From Acidobacteriota bacterium (GTDB lineage: Bacteria > Acidobacteriota > Thermoanaerobaculia > Multivoradales > Multivoraceae), in NCBI GenBank assembly GCA_029263415.1, contig JAJCXN010000009.1:273785-337784 (forward strand): 64,000 nt of DNA, read 5' to 3'. Position 1 is the stretch's first letter; the number at the start of each line of letters is the position of its first letter. Below the pieces are notes generated by a model. That model saw only the letters and a program-made list of their open reading frames with translations. It was not told the DNA's origin and made no database searches. Made by a program: the position numbers and the translations under genes. Below, one piece after another: positions 52,977 to 62,481 of this stretch.

Positions 52977-53501
52977 CTACTTCGGTTCTTTGGGAGTGCT
53001 CTTTGCGCGCTTCTCAAGGCTGATGTCGAGAGCCTTCTCGACCTTCTTGAGCGCGTCGTCCTCGCCGATGTTGTTTACATGCGCGACTTCACTGACGATG
53101 AAGTACTTGGCCTTCTCGAACATCTTCTTCTCGCGGAAGGAAAGGCTCTTCTTCTCGCTAACCAGGCGTAGGTTCTTCAGAACGTCAGCCACATCGGTCA
53201 GATTGCCTGTCTTCATCTTGTCGAGGTTCTGCTTGTACCGGCCCTTCCAGTCCTTGTAGGTCTCGATATCGCCGTCTTCAAGCAGTTCAAACAGGGCCTT
53301 GATGTCTTTGGGACGCGCTAGCGGCCGGAGACCGACCAGGTCGAGATTCTCCTCTGGAACCATGACCTTAGAGTCGTTGGATAGGAGGCGAAGAAAGAAG
53401 AAGTTAGTGATCTCGCAATCATCTATGCTGTGTTCGCCGATCGATTCGACGACACTCACACCATGATTGGGGTACACCACTTTTTGACCAATATCGAACA
53501 A
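52977..53501 (-). CDS. carD: CarD-family RNA polymerase-binding regulator
   Basis: A global regulator that binds the RNA polymerase beta subunit and stabilises open promoters, important for rRNA transcription. The start is TTG at 53501 (FDIGQKVVYPNHGVSV), preceded by GGGAGAG; the frame upstream is not coding. The N-terminal Tudor-like domain is followed by the helical C-terminal domain (ALFELLEDGDIETYKDWKGR and LTDVADVLKNLRLVSEKKSL). At 174 residues it is standard. It lies at the head of the carD-(zinc ribbon)-priA-recJ run. Confidence 0.95.
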   Translation of the reverse strand: MFDIGQKVVYPNHGVSVVESIGEHSIDDCEITNFFFLRLLSNDSKVMVPEENLDLVGLRPLARPKDIKALFELLEDGDIETYKDWKGRYKQNLDKMKTGNLTDVADVLKNLRLVSEKKSLSFREKKMFEKAKYFIVSEVAHVNNIGEDDALKKVEKALDISLEKRAKSTPKEPK

Positions 53502-54031
53502 AGAGACTCTCCCACGATGGAACGTAGCTAGGCGGCTCGCAGCAGAGCACAGCGCCCATCTTTGAGTTAGAAAATCAAGCGTCGCAGCCGAAGTATGACT
53601 GCGCACTATGCGTGCAGTCTTGAACTACGGGCGTTCCATGCTCCGAACGCAGCAACCAGGGTCTGGGATGCTTCCGGGGCAGGCCGCTGCGGTTTGAGAT
53701 CCGTGGCGACGACCAGGACCTGTCAACAAACACCGCGAACCCGCGTTTTTACTATAGTTCCCGACGTTTTTCAAGGGGGTACCAACGGCTTTCGGTCGCT
53801 GCATCAAGATAGCTTTCGAAGCACCGCGATTGAGGCAAGGACCCCTAGAACCTCGCGGCTGCGACGTGGTATCGCGTCATCATCGAAATCCTCGGGCGGA
53901 TGAACTCGCTCCTCGTCGTCATCCGGAGCAAGCTGATCAAACGGGCACCGGGGCTCATGGCCCCAGGCGCGTGATCAAGACTTCTTGGGGTTGGGCGACG
54001 ACAACCCAAACTGAGAAGCCACTCGAGAAAC
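53502..54031. other. 530-base spacer upstream of carD
   Basis: It should contain the carD promoter; an AT-rich patch near 53748-53770 is the most likely place. A GGGGC/GCCCC hairpin lies near 53953-53967 and a GGGTTG/CAACCC hairpin near 53990-54008, downstream of the tRNA. I see no gene. Confidence 0.45.
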
Positions 54032-54117
54032 TGGTACCGGAGGCGAGAGTCGAACTCGCACGTCCGTGAGGACAATGGATTTTGAGTCCACCGCGTCTGC
54101 CATTCCGCCACTCCGGC
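54032..54117 (-). tRNA. tRNA-Leu(CAA)
   Basis: An 86-nt class II tRNA with encoded CCA. Acceptor arms GCCGGAG and CTCCGGT (one G-U pair), anticodon stem GTGGA/TCCAT around CTCAAAA (anticodon CAA), long variable arm, T-arm AGTTCGACTCT. Confidence 0.95.
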
Positions 54118-54135
54118 ACTAGGGCGGCATCGTAG

Positions 54136-54184
54136 GTCCTGACCCTCCTCGATGTCAACGCAAATCGAGAATCTTTGTCAGGAC
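54136..54184 (-). other. Nested hairpin between tolC and tRNA-Leu(CAA)
   Basis: An outer perfect 8-bp stem (GTCCTGAC/GTCAGGAC) encloses an inner 6-bp stem (CTCGAT/ATCGAG) with asymmetric internal loops. It starts 18 bases upstream of the tRNA 5' end and lies after the tolC stop, so it could terminate tolC or help process the tRNA precursor. Confidence 0.5.
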
Positions 54185-54227
54185 ACTGCCACTACCACCT
54201 CTCCGACCCTTGGATCTCCAGCGGCTG

Positions 54228-55964
54228 CTACGGCCTCAATGCATCGGGATCAGTTTCGTCTTTGAGCTCAATGCCGTTCTCCTCGAGTACCCGGCCGATC
54301 GCTCGGTGATACAGCGTCACCGCTCTTCGATAGTTGGTGACTGCACTGACCTCTCGGCTGCGTGCGTTGGACAACTGCTCTTGAATTTCCAGCACTTCAA
54401 ACGACGTTGCAAGTCCATTCTCGTAGCGCTTCTGTTGGGCTTCGACGTTCTTCTCTTCGAGTCGACGCGACGCTCCAGCGGAGTCGATCTGTTGAGCCGC
54501 CGTCAGCACTGCACGCGCGGTGCGCCGCACCTCAGTGCGAATACCCAAGGTTGTCTCAGTCATCACCAGTCGCCCACGTTCGAGGTTGAGGTCGGCGATC
54601 ACTCGATTTGCCTTGGCGCCCCGATTCTGAATCGGATATCGCAGGTTGAATCCCACGCTCCAGCCTGAGAAGTCTGTGTCGGCGATTTGCCCCAGCGCGT
54701 CACCGTAGCCGCCTGGAATGATCGACGTCGGGGCCCCAGGGTCAAAGGGGCTTGCACCAGGTGCCAGGACGAGGATGTCGCCACCCAGGCCATTGAAACC
54801 GTAGCGAAGATCGAACGTCAGATCGGGCTTGGTCAGGTTGTGGAAGAACTTGGCGTCGATCTCAAGTTTGTCCAATCCAAGTTGCTGCGTACGCAACTCG
54901 CGGCGATCCGACTGCGCGGTGACCAGAGAGCTGTCGAGATCAATTTCGATACGTTCGGTCTGGGGCGGTGTGGTCGGCACAATCGAGGCTAGCCACGCTT
55001 CCCCATCTTCAATATTCAGCAATTGGCGCAGGACATCGCCCGCATCCTCGACGGCCGCCTCATTGCGAATGATGTCTTCCTGACGGGTAGCGATGCCGGC
55101 TTCACTTTGAATGAGCTCGAGCGGCGCTTTGGTTCCCACCTCCACCTGAATTCGATTCTGTTCATGCAGCTGCTCGGTAAGTTTGAGGCTTTCCCTCGCC
55201 ACAGTCAGCTGTTCACGCGCCTCAACCACGGACCAATAGGCAGCCTCGACGTCAACAATGGTGTTCACCACTTGCAGTTCAAGATTCTCCATCGAGATAG
55301 CTGCGTCTAGCGCGGCGACTCTGATGTCACGTTCGACGTTGTCCTTGCCGAAGCCCTGCAGCAATGGCTGCGAGAACAGAACGTCGAAGTCCACTCGAAA
55401 TAGAGGATTGATCTGAGAGAACAGAGAGTTCGTTTTACTGCGAACGTTGCGCCAGTCCAAGGTCGCCGTAGCGCCTGTGCGAATCAGCTGGTCCAGTCGC
55501 AAAGACAGGAATTTCGTCTCAGACTGTTGAACGCTGGCACCATCCAACTGCGAGGCCGACGGTGAAGTTTCGTCACTGAAATTCAGGCTCGCCGTTCCGA
55601 CCAGATCGTAGATCGAGCGACGCTGCTCAACACTGAACAGAGACATAGCTCGGTCGTAGCGCTGGATGCGAAGCCCCAGATTGCGAGCCAACGCGATTGA
55701 GACCGCGTCTCTGAGCTCAAGCCGGACCTCGCCGTTGCGCACCACCAGACTGTCCTCGGGCTGCACCGAACGCCACGACGAGTTGAAGGAGTTCGTTTGG
55801 GCAAGAACTGAGCTTGGGATCGAGGCAACCATGATGGCGAACGCGAGCGCCAGAAGAATCACCCTGGTTCGAGGGCGCCACTGCTGAGAGGGTGAGGGCT
55901 CCGAAGTGCGAGACAGTCGGCGACCGCTAGAAAAGGAACGATCGCTGGAGGTTGGACAACTCAT
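54228..55964 (-). CDS. tolC: TolC-family outer-membrane efflux protein
   Basis: An outer-membrane channel for type I secretion or tripartite efflux. I take the ATG at 55964, giving a signal segment (RVILLALAFAIMVASIPSSVLAQ) and 578 residues. The two repeated coiled-coil/barrel halves are visible (LELRDAVSIALARNLGLRI, NTIVDVEAAYWSVVEAREQL, later LNLERGRLVMTETTLGIRTEV and FEVLEIQEQLSNARSREV). No membrane-fusion protein or pump gene accompanies it, so its partner must be elsewhere. The open frame runs 300 bases further upstream but is atypical there. Confidence 0.9.
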   Translation of the reverse strand: MSCPTSSDRSFSSGRRLSRTSEPSPSQQWRPRTRVILLALAFAIMVASIPSSVLAQTNSFNSSWRSVQPEDSLVVRNGEVRLELRDAVSIALARNLGLRIQRYDRAMSLFSVEQRRSIYDLVGTASLNFSDETSPSASQLDGASVQQSETKFLSLRLDQLIRTGATATLDWRNVRSKTNSLFSQINPLFRVDFDVLFSQPLLQGFGKDNVERDIRVAALDAAISMENLELQVVNTIVDVEAAYWSVVEAREQLTVARESLKLTEQLHEQNRIQVEVGTKAPLELIQSEAGIATRQEDIIRNEAAVEDAGDVLRQLLNIEDGEAWLASIVPTTPPQTERIEIDLDSSLVTAQSDRRELRTQQLGLDKLEIDAKFFHNLTKPDLTFDLRYGFNGLGGDILVLAPGASPFDPGAPTSIIPGGYGDALGQIADTDFSGWSVGFNLRYPIQNRGAKANRVIADLNLERGRLVMTETTLGIRTEVRRTARAVLTAAQQIDSAGASRRLEEKNVEAQQKRYENGLATSFEVLEIQEQLSNARSREVSAVTNYRRAVTLYHRAIGRVLEENGIELKDETDPDALRP

Positions 55965-56563
55965 AAAACTAGGGGCCTCTGTCAGTTGAGTGGCATTCTT
56001 AAGCCGCATTGTCTGTGACGCGCTAGAGGTCACGACAGCCGTGCCTAAGAAATTCGTGTTGCATGTGAAGGGTGCCAGAAGTAGGGCTTGGCGGTTCTCT
56101 GTCGCTGGTATCTGTAGCTGGTATTTGGTGTCGGTCTCGAAGTGCCAAATGGAGGCTTGCCAATAAAACTCACTCTTGCGCCAGCTCATCGCCAGCAACT
56201 CCAGAATGACCGCTGACGAATCTCCAACAGAAGACGTTGGAAGTACTGCAGATGTTTCTGGACTCAAATCATGGTGGAAGCTGAGATACCTCTGCGATCA
56301 TAAGGGCTTGCGTTGCGGTCGGGCTAGGGGGTCAACGCTCGACTTCCAGCACCACTCGGCAGACGCAATCTCCTCGTTGAGCTCTTACCAATCGCTCAAT
56401 CTGGTACGTGAACTCAAACAGAAGGTTCAGGCTGTGCGAACCAGCACTGGTATGATTCGTCGGACTCTCGGATCCTTCATTTCGCCTGACCTCGCGGCGC
56501 TGCGCCCGGCGCTGGCCCAAGGGAGATCGAAGAGCCAACAACCACCTAAGACCTGCGATTGCT
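55965..56563. other. 599-base divergent spacer between tolC and the cyclase-like gene
   Basis: Promoters for both flanking genes must lie here. Open frames in it (for example 56176-56646 plus) have no recognisable domain. I see no strong palindrome or RNA gene. Confidence 0.4.
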
Positions 56564-58612
56564 ATGGACTCGATCCTCCCGAAGCTCAGAGGGCCATTCA
56601 ATTTCCTCGCCAGTGGTCTGGAGGAAGTGCGGTTTCATTTTCCTGAGATCGAGCGCTCCCTACCAAACCCGGTTCCGATCTTCTTAGGAGACGGCAACAG
56701 CAGCCCAGTCTTTGGCTACCCGATCGCCCTCAGCCCGGGGCTGAGCCTGCTCGAGGCTGCGCTGCGCGACTACCTGCTCGCAGAGGAGCTGCTGCAACTC
56801 GCTCGACTGGACGCTGGCAAGGTGGCTGGCTTCTCTCTCAAGGAGCAACAGGACGCCTGGGCACGCTATCGCGAGTTGCTAGACCAGATCTGTCACAACG
56901 TCATGACCTCGAACTTCGGACGCTCTTTCCCCGAGTTGTTCTGGCTCCACCAATCCCTGGTGGTGGCCCGCGTTCTCGAAGGAACCGCAGGCCGTGTACG
57001 AAAACACAATCTTGAGCTAGGGCGCGAGCGCGGCGACGCGTTGCGCTACGTCGTCCTGTTTCAGTTTCTCGACAAGGTCTTCGCACTGCTGTTCGACCTA
57101 GCAGGCAGGATCGCCGGCGAAACGAACCAACTGGAAGACGAACTGTTTCCGCGCCTGCTAACACGCATGCGCGACAACGTTTTGCTCTTCACCCAGGATC
57201 ACATCGGTCGCGACCTACAAGAACTGACTGGCTACTTCCGCGGCTACCTCAAAATGGACGGCCGCGACCTGCTCTATCGGTATGCACGAATGCGCCACTG
57301 GCACCGCGGTCAGTTCGACGCAGACCCGCGCTTGCAATCTGCAGCCAAGGGTTGGGCGGCGCCGGGCGCGAGCGACCTACAAGCCGATCAGTGTCTCTTT
57401 CAGCCAGGCTACATCGAGCACCTGACAACGCTTCCGAGCTACCGCCCGAAGGAGTTCTTCTCAGACAAGGAAGCACAGCTGTGGAGCGCCTTGGTCTTGC
57501 GGCTAAAGGAGTTTGAGTTCCTGCATGCTGCTCGCAGACTCATCACCCCTCTCGAGTTCGAAGACGGCGCGTACGTCTGCGATGCCCGCTCCGCTGCGCG
57601 CCTCGGCGCGGGCGACAGCCCACGGCGCATCAACACCGAAACTCGCGCGTATGACTTCACCGCTCAATGGATCATCAATCCTGAGGTCGCGCGTTCCGGG
57701 ATGATCTACGATCTTCGCGATTTTTCCTCGATCGTCAGCATCCTCCGGCTGTCGGAACGAAAGAAGCAGCGTGAAGCGTTCCAGCAGTTTCTCTACTTTC
57801 AGCACCGCGTCGAGAACATCGTCCGGGCCCTTCATCTCCACTCAGAAAAGTATCTGGGAGATGGTGCGTTCTTCTCGGGGCGGAACTCGATCAGGATCTT
57901 GTCGGCAGCTCTACAGATCCAGCGCGCTTATCGGGACGCCCTGGGCGCTGGCCTTCCCTTCGACAAAGGCATGCGTTTGGCCCTCAACTTCGCCACCTAT
58001 CATCTGCTCCCGTTGGGGCTCACGGCATCATCCGACCAGCGGCACGAGGTCTACGGGCACGGCTTGGTGGAACTAACCCGGATGGTGAGTGGCAAGAGGG
58101 GCTTTGATCTCGCCGAGGTGACCAACACCCTGCTCGCGCGCGGATATGAAGACGGTCACGTGAACGACTTCTTCCGACCGATTCTGGAAGCCGAGGGCGA
58201 GCCGCGCGACAACCAGTACACCGAAAGTCCGTTCCGCGCTCGGCTAGACGCTGATGGCACCTTGATCAATGAAGGCATCGTCGCCACTCATCCGTTTCTC
58301 CAACGGGTCCAGTTCCAATACGCCAACGGCCCGTTGCGCGTGTTCACCAAGAGCGGTTCTCGCTTCGTCGGCATCCGTTACCATCTGGAGAAGGAGGCGG
58401 AACGAACCGCCTTTCAAGTGGGCATCCGCCGATTGGGCCTGGCAACGTTCAAGGGCCTGGACAAGGTTTCCGTCTTCGAAGTCATCGACGGTCGCGACTG
58501 GAACTTCGACGAAGGCGTACTGCCCGCTTCCCAGCAGCTCCTCGAGGCGGTAGAAGCGGAGTTCACGGCTTCGCTCGCGCATCCTCTGGCAACACGAGGC
58601 AACGGTAACTAG
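56564..58612 (+). CDS. Unrecognised 682-residue protein with a degenerate class III cyclase-like domain
   Basis: A large soluble protein that I cannot assign to a named family. Residues 1-370 are mostly helical, with no membrane segment. Residues about 378-512 follow the class III nucleotidyl cyclase plan: a first metal-site strand (GMIYDLRDFSSIV, Asp383), then KYLGDGAFF (Asp433), then YGHGLVELTRM, equivalent to the G-D-x-V-N-x-A-x-R-L helix. Both metal aspartates and the transition-state arginine (Arg506) are kept, but the catalytic asparagine is replaced. Residues 560-650 form a beta-rich C-terminal module. It may be a regulatory pseudo-cyclase. It stands alone, upstream of purC. Confidence 0.6.
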   Translation: MDSILPKLRGPFNFLASGLEEVRFHFPEIERSLPNPVPIFLGDGNSSPVFGYPIALSPGLSLLEAALRDYLLAEELLQLARLDAGKVAGFSLKEQQDAWARYRELLDQICHNVMTSNFGRSFPELFWLHQSLVVARVLEGTAGRVRKHNLELGRERGDALRYVVLFQFLDKVFALLFDLAGRIAGETNQLEDELFPRLLTRMRDNVLLFTQDHIGRDLQELTGYFRGYLKMDGRDLLYRYARMRHWHRGQFDADPRLQSAAKGWAAPGASDLQADQCLFQPGYIEHLTTLPSYRPKEFFSDKEAQLWSALVLRLKEFEFLHAARRLITPLEFEDGAYVCDARSAARLGAGDSPRRINTETRAYDFTAQWIINPEVARSGMIYDLRDFSSIVSILRLSERKKQREAFQQFLYFQHRVENIVRALHLHSEKYLGDGAFFSGRNSIRILSAALQIQRAYRDALGAGLPFDKGMRLALNFATYHLLPLGLTASSDQRHEVYGHGLVELTRMVSGKRGFDLAEVTNTLLARGYEDGHVNDFFRPILEAEGEPRDNQYTESPFRARLDADGTLINEGIVATHPFLQRVQFQYANGPLRVFTKSGSRFVGIRYHLEKEAERTAFQVGIRRLGLATFKGLDKVSVFEVIDGRDWNFDEGVLPASQQLLEAVEAEFTASLAHPLATRGNGN

Positions 58613-58736
58613 GATGCGCCACACGGACGCTTCGGCCAAGCTCTGCCCTCGCCGCTCCGCCCTTGCCTCGAATCAGTCCCATTTCAGCCCCACCGTTCCG
58701 AACCACGAACCACAAACCACCGCTGGAGTCCCCGCG

Positions 58737-59645
58737 TTGAGTAACTCATCCTCGTCCGCCGCCATCCTCGAAACCAACCTGGAGGGCTTGCCCGCACCGA
58801 AACGCGGCAAGGTACGCGACATCTATGATCTTGGCGACACTTTGCTCATCGTGGCCTGCGACCGGCTCTCCGCCTATGATCATGTCTTGTCACCGCCGAT
58901 TCCCGACAAGGGCCGCATGCTCAACCAGCTCACCAACTTCTGGTTCGAGCAGTTCGAGGATCTGGTTCCCAACCACTTGCTCGCGACCGACGCAACCGAC
59001 TTCCCCGCCACACTCTCCGCACACACGAATCTACTGCAAGGCCGCGCCGTCCTGGTCAAGAAGGCCGAGGTGGTGCCGTTTGAGTGTGTTGCTCGCGCTT
59101 TCCTCGCCGGTAGCGCCTTTAAGGAGTATCAGCAGACCGGCGCCGCGTGTGGCCACGATCTCCCCGCCGGTCTCCAGCGCGCGAGCAAATTGAGCAAAGC
59201 GATCTTCACCCCCGCCACCAAAGCAGAAACCGGCCACGACGAGAACATCGACTACGACACGCTGGTTGAAGGCGTCGGTGCTGAGCTCGCCGAGCGGCTC
59301 AGGAGCATCACCCTCGCGCTGTTCAAGGCTGGCGGTGAACTCGCTGCAAAGCAGGACCTACTGCTCGCCGACACCAAATTCGAGTTTGGCCACGTCAACG
59401 GTGAGTTGGTTCTGATCGACGAGGTGCTGACTCCTGATTCGTCCCGCTATTGGGAGGCCAGCGCTTGGAGCCCAGGGACGGAGCCAGTTTCGTTCGACAA
59501 GCAATACGTGCGTAACTGGCTCGACGCCGAGGGTTGGGATCACGAGAGCACGGCGCCAGTCCTGCCGGAACATGTAGTCCAAGGAACCCGCGAGCGCTAC
59601 TACGAAGCGTTCAAGAGGATCACTGGTCGCGAACCGGTGCTCTAA
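58737..59645 (+). CDS. purC: SAICAR synthetase (phosphoribosylaminoimidazole-succinocarboxamide synthase)
   Basis: Purine biosynthesis step joining aspartate to CAIR. TTG at 58737, with GGAG 9 bases before it, gives 302 residues, the long yeast-Ade1-like form common in many bacteria. Motifs: GKVRDIYDLGDTLLIVACDR, SAYDHVLSPPIPDKG, FECVARAFLAGSAFKEYQ and LLADTKFEFGHVNGELVLIDE followed by TPDSSRYWEA. An ATG at 58614 would add 41 poorly conserved residues. It converges with alr, 17 bases away. Confidence 0.96.
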   Translation: MSNSSSSAAILETNLEGLPAPKRGKVRDIYDLGDTLLIVACDRLSAYDHVLSPPIPDKGRMLNQLTNFWFEQFEDLVPNHLLATDATDFPATLSAHTNLLQGRAVLVKKAEVVPFECVARAFLAGSAFKEYQQTGAACGHDLPAGLQRASKLSKAIFTPATKAETGHDENIDYDTLVEGVGAELAERLRSITLALFKAGGELAAKQDLLLADTKFEFGHVNGELVLIDEVLTPDSSRYWEASAWSPGTEPVSFDKQYVRNWLDAEGWDHESTAPVLPEHVVQGTRERYYEAFKRITGREPVL

Positions 59646-59662
59646 ACGCCCCGCTTGTTGGC

Positions 59663-60949
59663 TTAGGTTGTCGTCTGCACAGGCAGGCGGCTGCCGAAGG
59701 CCACCGTCACTGCGTAGGGACTGCAAGCCATCAGTTCGGCGTACTCGGAAGCCAAGATCGCAGTGCCAGGGCTCCTGCTTGCCGTTCCGAGCAGCACGAC
59801 TTCGTCACCCACCCTTGGCGCAACGCTAGCCCGCTGTGCCGCATCGGTCAGGTCGATCGTGACCAGGTCCATGCTGACCGTGCCGACCACCGGTGCGCGC
59901 ACCATTGCACGGTCCTCGCCAGCCCTCGGTTCAGCAGCTCCCAGGTCAGCTGTCCCAAGATCAGCTGACCCCGGACACCAGCCAAGGGCGGGCAGTCGCG
60001 GTCCAAGTCCGTCGGCGTAGCCCGCAGCGACCAGCCCGATGATGGAGTCGCGCTCGGCGCGCCAGGTGCCGTTGTACCCAACGGCCGTACCGTTTGCTAC
60101 CCTATGCACTTGCACCAAGCAAGAGCGCACGGACATGACCGGCTCCAGAACATCGTTGACCTCGCTCGGCGGCAAGTCGACTACACCATAGAGCGCTCCT
60201 CCAACCCGAGCGACCTCGTACTGCTTCGCGATTACCAGCGCACCAGCGGAGTTCGCCATGTGGATCTGGGGCACACCCGCCGTTCCCGGATCCACTCCTG
60301 CGTGAGAAAGGGTGGCATTGAATAGCTCGTGTTGACGTGCCGTGATCGGGCTAGCCGCCACCTCGGATTCCACGTAGTGACTAAATACCGATGCAACGGC
60401 AATGCGCTTCTCTCGCAGAGCAGCAAGCACACCCTTCAGTTGCTCAGGTTCAATGCCCTCACGACGCATGCCGGTGTCGACCGCGATGTGAACCGCAGGC
60501 ACCTTCCACACCCGGGCAGCCGGGGCCTCAACCAGCGCGTCGACATCTTGCTGGCAAACGATCACAGGCGAGATCTGTAGCGCAGCTAATAGCTCCAGCA
60601 CCTCAGTGCGCACTCGGCTGCCATGCGCTGCAAGAAAAGTTCCCAGGCACAGCAACGGTTTGCCTTCACCCTCCGCGAGCGCATCTGAAGCGCGCAGGGT
60701 ATCTGAAGCGCGCAGCGCCACCGCTTCTTCGAGTCGAGAGACCACGAACCCGTAGCAGCCGGGCTCAGCTGCGAGGGCCCGCGCCACCAGACTGGCGCCA
60801 TGGCCGTAGGCATCCGCCTTGACCACGCAATAGGCTGGAACGCCTGCGCTCTTGACCGTGGCGGCGAGGTTCCTGCGTAGCGCATCGGTTTTCACGTTAA
60901 CCGTGGCGATGGACGGCACTCTCACGACAAACGCACTCCCACCCTCCAA
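59663..60949 (-). CDS. alr: Alanine racemase
   Basis: A PLP enzyme making D-alanine for peptidoglycan, 428 residues against the usual 370. The PLP lysine lies in VVKADAYGHG; the catalytic tyrosine region reads VGYNGTW; DTGMRREG and ARVGGALYG are typical. The extra length comes from two low-complexity insertions, each carrying in-frame duplications: LRASDTLRASDALAEGEGK (18-bp repeat, 60681-60716) and SADLGTADLGAAEP (15-bp repeat near 59940-59970). The ATG lies 2 bases after the dnaB stop, so the two are co-transcribed, as in many bacteria. Confidence 0.95.
   Translation of the reverse strand: MEGGSAFVVRVPSIATVNVKTDALRRNLAATVKSAGVPAYCVVKADAYGHGASLVARALAAEPGCYGFVVSRLEEAVALRASDTLRASDALAEGEGKPLLCLGTFLAAHGSRVRTEVLELLAALQISPVIVCQQDVDALVEAPAARVWKVPAVHIAVDTGMRREGIEPEQLKGVLAALREKRIAVASVFSHYVESEVAASPITARQHELFNATLSHAGVDPGTAGVPQIHMANSAGALVIAKQYEVARVGGALYGVVDLPPSEVNDVLEPVMSVRSCLVQVHRVANGTAVGYNGTWRAERDSIIGLVAAGYADGLGPRLPALGWCPGSADLGTADLGAAEPRAGEDRAMVRAPVVGTVSMDLVTIDLTDAAQRASVAPRVGDEVVLLGTASRSPGTAILASEYAELMACSPYAVTVAFGSRLPVQTTT
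60681..60716. repeat. 18-bp tandem duplication in alr
   Basis: GCATCTGAAGCGCGCAGG and GTATCTGAAGCGCGCAGC are adjacent, doubling a Leu-Arg-Ala-Ser-Asp-x unit in frame. Confidence 0.88.
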
Positions 60950-60951
60950 GA

Positions 60952-62379
60952 TTACGAAGGCTGCATGTCCGCCGGCGGCACCGCGTAGCGATCGATCGTG
61001 CGGAACGTGGTGGTATCGCCCAGGAAGCTGAGTTCGATCGTGCCGGTCTGTCCGTGACGATTCTTCGCCACGATCAGTTCGGCCATGCCCTTGTTGTCAG
61101 GATCGTCCGGGTTATAGAGCTCATCTCGATACACGAACATCACGATGTCGGCGTCCTGCTCGATCGCTCCTGATTCTCGAAGATCCGCCAGCTGAGGCCG
61201 ATGGTCGGAACCCCGCCTCTCCGTCTGACGTGACAGCTGCGAAAGCGCGACCACCGGGATCTCGAGCTCCTTCGCCAGCTGCTTCAGACCACGACTGATC
61301 GCAGCGATCTCGAGGTTGCGATTCTCGTACTTGCCACCGCCCGCTTGCATCAACTGAAGGTAGTCGAGGATGAGCAGGCCAAGCTTCCCTTCTTTCTTCA
61401 ACCGCCGGGACTTCGACGCGACTTCTAGCAACGAAGGATTGGAAGAGTCGTCAATGTAGAACGGTGCCGATCCAATACGAGCTTGCGTTCGCCGGACCGT
61501 ATCCTTCTCCCGGTCGGTGAGTCGGCCCGACCGAATGCGCGAGAACTCAATGTCCGATTCGGAGGCCAGGATCCTCATTGCGAGTTCGTTCTCGCTCATC
61601 TCCAACGAAAAGATAGCCGCGCCCACGCCTTCATGGATCGCGGCGTGCTGTGCCAGGTTGACCGCCAAACTGGTCTTGCCCATGCCGGGTCGACCAGCAA
61701 CGATCAATAGATTGCCGGGGTTGAGCCCCTGTGTTGTGCGATCGAGATCCTGAAAGCCGGTGCGTAGGCCAATGACATCGCGGCCGCCCAGCGTCTCGAT
61801 CTTCTCAATGGTGTCTTCCAGCACATCTCGAAGCAGCGAAAAGCCCTTATTGATCGACTCGTCGCCGAGTGCCAAGAAGCGCTGCTCTGCTCGTGCCAGT
61901 GCCTCGTCTGCTTCCAGACCGCCGTCAAGGCACTCACGGTAGATCTCGGTGCACGACTCGATCAGCTGGCGCCTGAGTGATCGCTCCTTGATGATCTCAA
62001 CATAGGCCTCGACCCGGCTCAGATCCGGCAGGTCGACATCTAGACCTGCCAGGTACGACAGACCGCCGACCAGCTCGAGAGCATCCTGCTGCTCAAGCTT
62101 GGCCTGCAGCGTCCGCAGGTCCAGATCCGTATTGTCCGCTTGCAGCTCGACCATTGCCGAGAAGATGCGCTGATGGCGATCGAAATAGAAGTCGTCCTGG
62201 ATCAGACGTCCCGCAACCCGCGGCAGGTTCCCCTCCGCATTGATCAAGACCGCAGCGAGAACCGCTCGCTCAGACTCCTCTGAGTGCGGCAACTTGTTGG
62301 ATGCCTGGCCGGGCACAGCATTTGGATTCGGGCCGCGATTGCTCATCCGCCGGGGGCCAAAGGATTCAGGATTCGTCAT
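60952..62379 (-). CDS. dnaB: Replicative DNA helicase DnaB
   Basis: The hexameric replicative helicase, 475 residues. The N-terminal domain (LPHSEESERAVLAAVLINAEG) and the RecA-like domain with Walker A GRPGMGKTSLAVNLAQ, Walker B LLILDYLQLM and the C-terminal SQLSRQTERR / DLRESGAIEQDADIVMFVYR segments are standard. No intein is present. The ATG at 62379 is the first of the frame. alr follows at once. Nothing unusual is seen. Confidence 0.97.
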   Translation of the reverse strand: MTNPESFGPRRMSNRGPNPNAVPGQASNKLPHSEESERAVLAAVLINAEGNLPRVAGRLIQDDFYFDRHQRIFSAMVELQADNTDLDLRTLQAKLEQQDALELVGGLSYLAGLDVDLPDLSRVEAYVEIIKERSLRRQLIESCTEIYRECLDGGLEADEALARAEQRFLALGDESINKGFSLLRDVLEDTIEKIETLGGRDVIGLRTGFQDLDRTTQGLNPGNLLIVAGRPGMGKTSLAVNLAQHAAIHEGVGAAIFSLEMSENELAMRILASESDIEFSRIRSGRLTDREKDTVRRTQARIGSAPFYIDDSSNPSLLEVASKSRRLKKEGKLGLLILDYLQLMQAGGGKYENRNLEIAAISRGLKQLAKELEIPVVALSQLSRQTERRGSDHRPQLADLRESGAIEQDADIVMFVYRDELYNPDDPDNKGMAELIVAKNRHGQTGTIELSFLGDTTTFRTIDRYAVPPADMQPS

Positions 62380-62481
62380 TCAGAATTGAGCGCTTAAGGG
62401 TGGATTTCAGGTGCAACGGTGGTTCAGCACCATACTCCAGACTGGCTGGCTCAGTCACGATCTTTCGCAGGGAAGAATGAG

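Noticed and set aside
53845..54111. Open frame over tRNA-Leu(CAA) reading MAEWQTRW
   Set aside because: It is tRNA sequence translated in frame and not a protein gene.
56176..56646. 156-codon frame upstream of the cyclase-like gene
   Set aside because: No domain, no plausible signal, and it overlaps the start of the larger gene in another frame.
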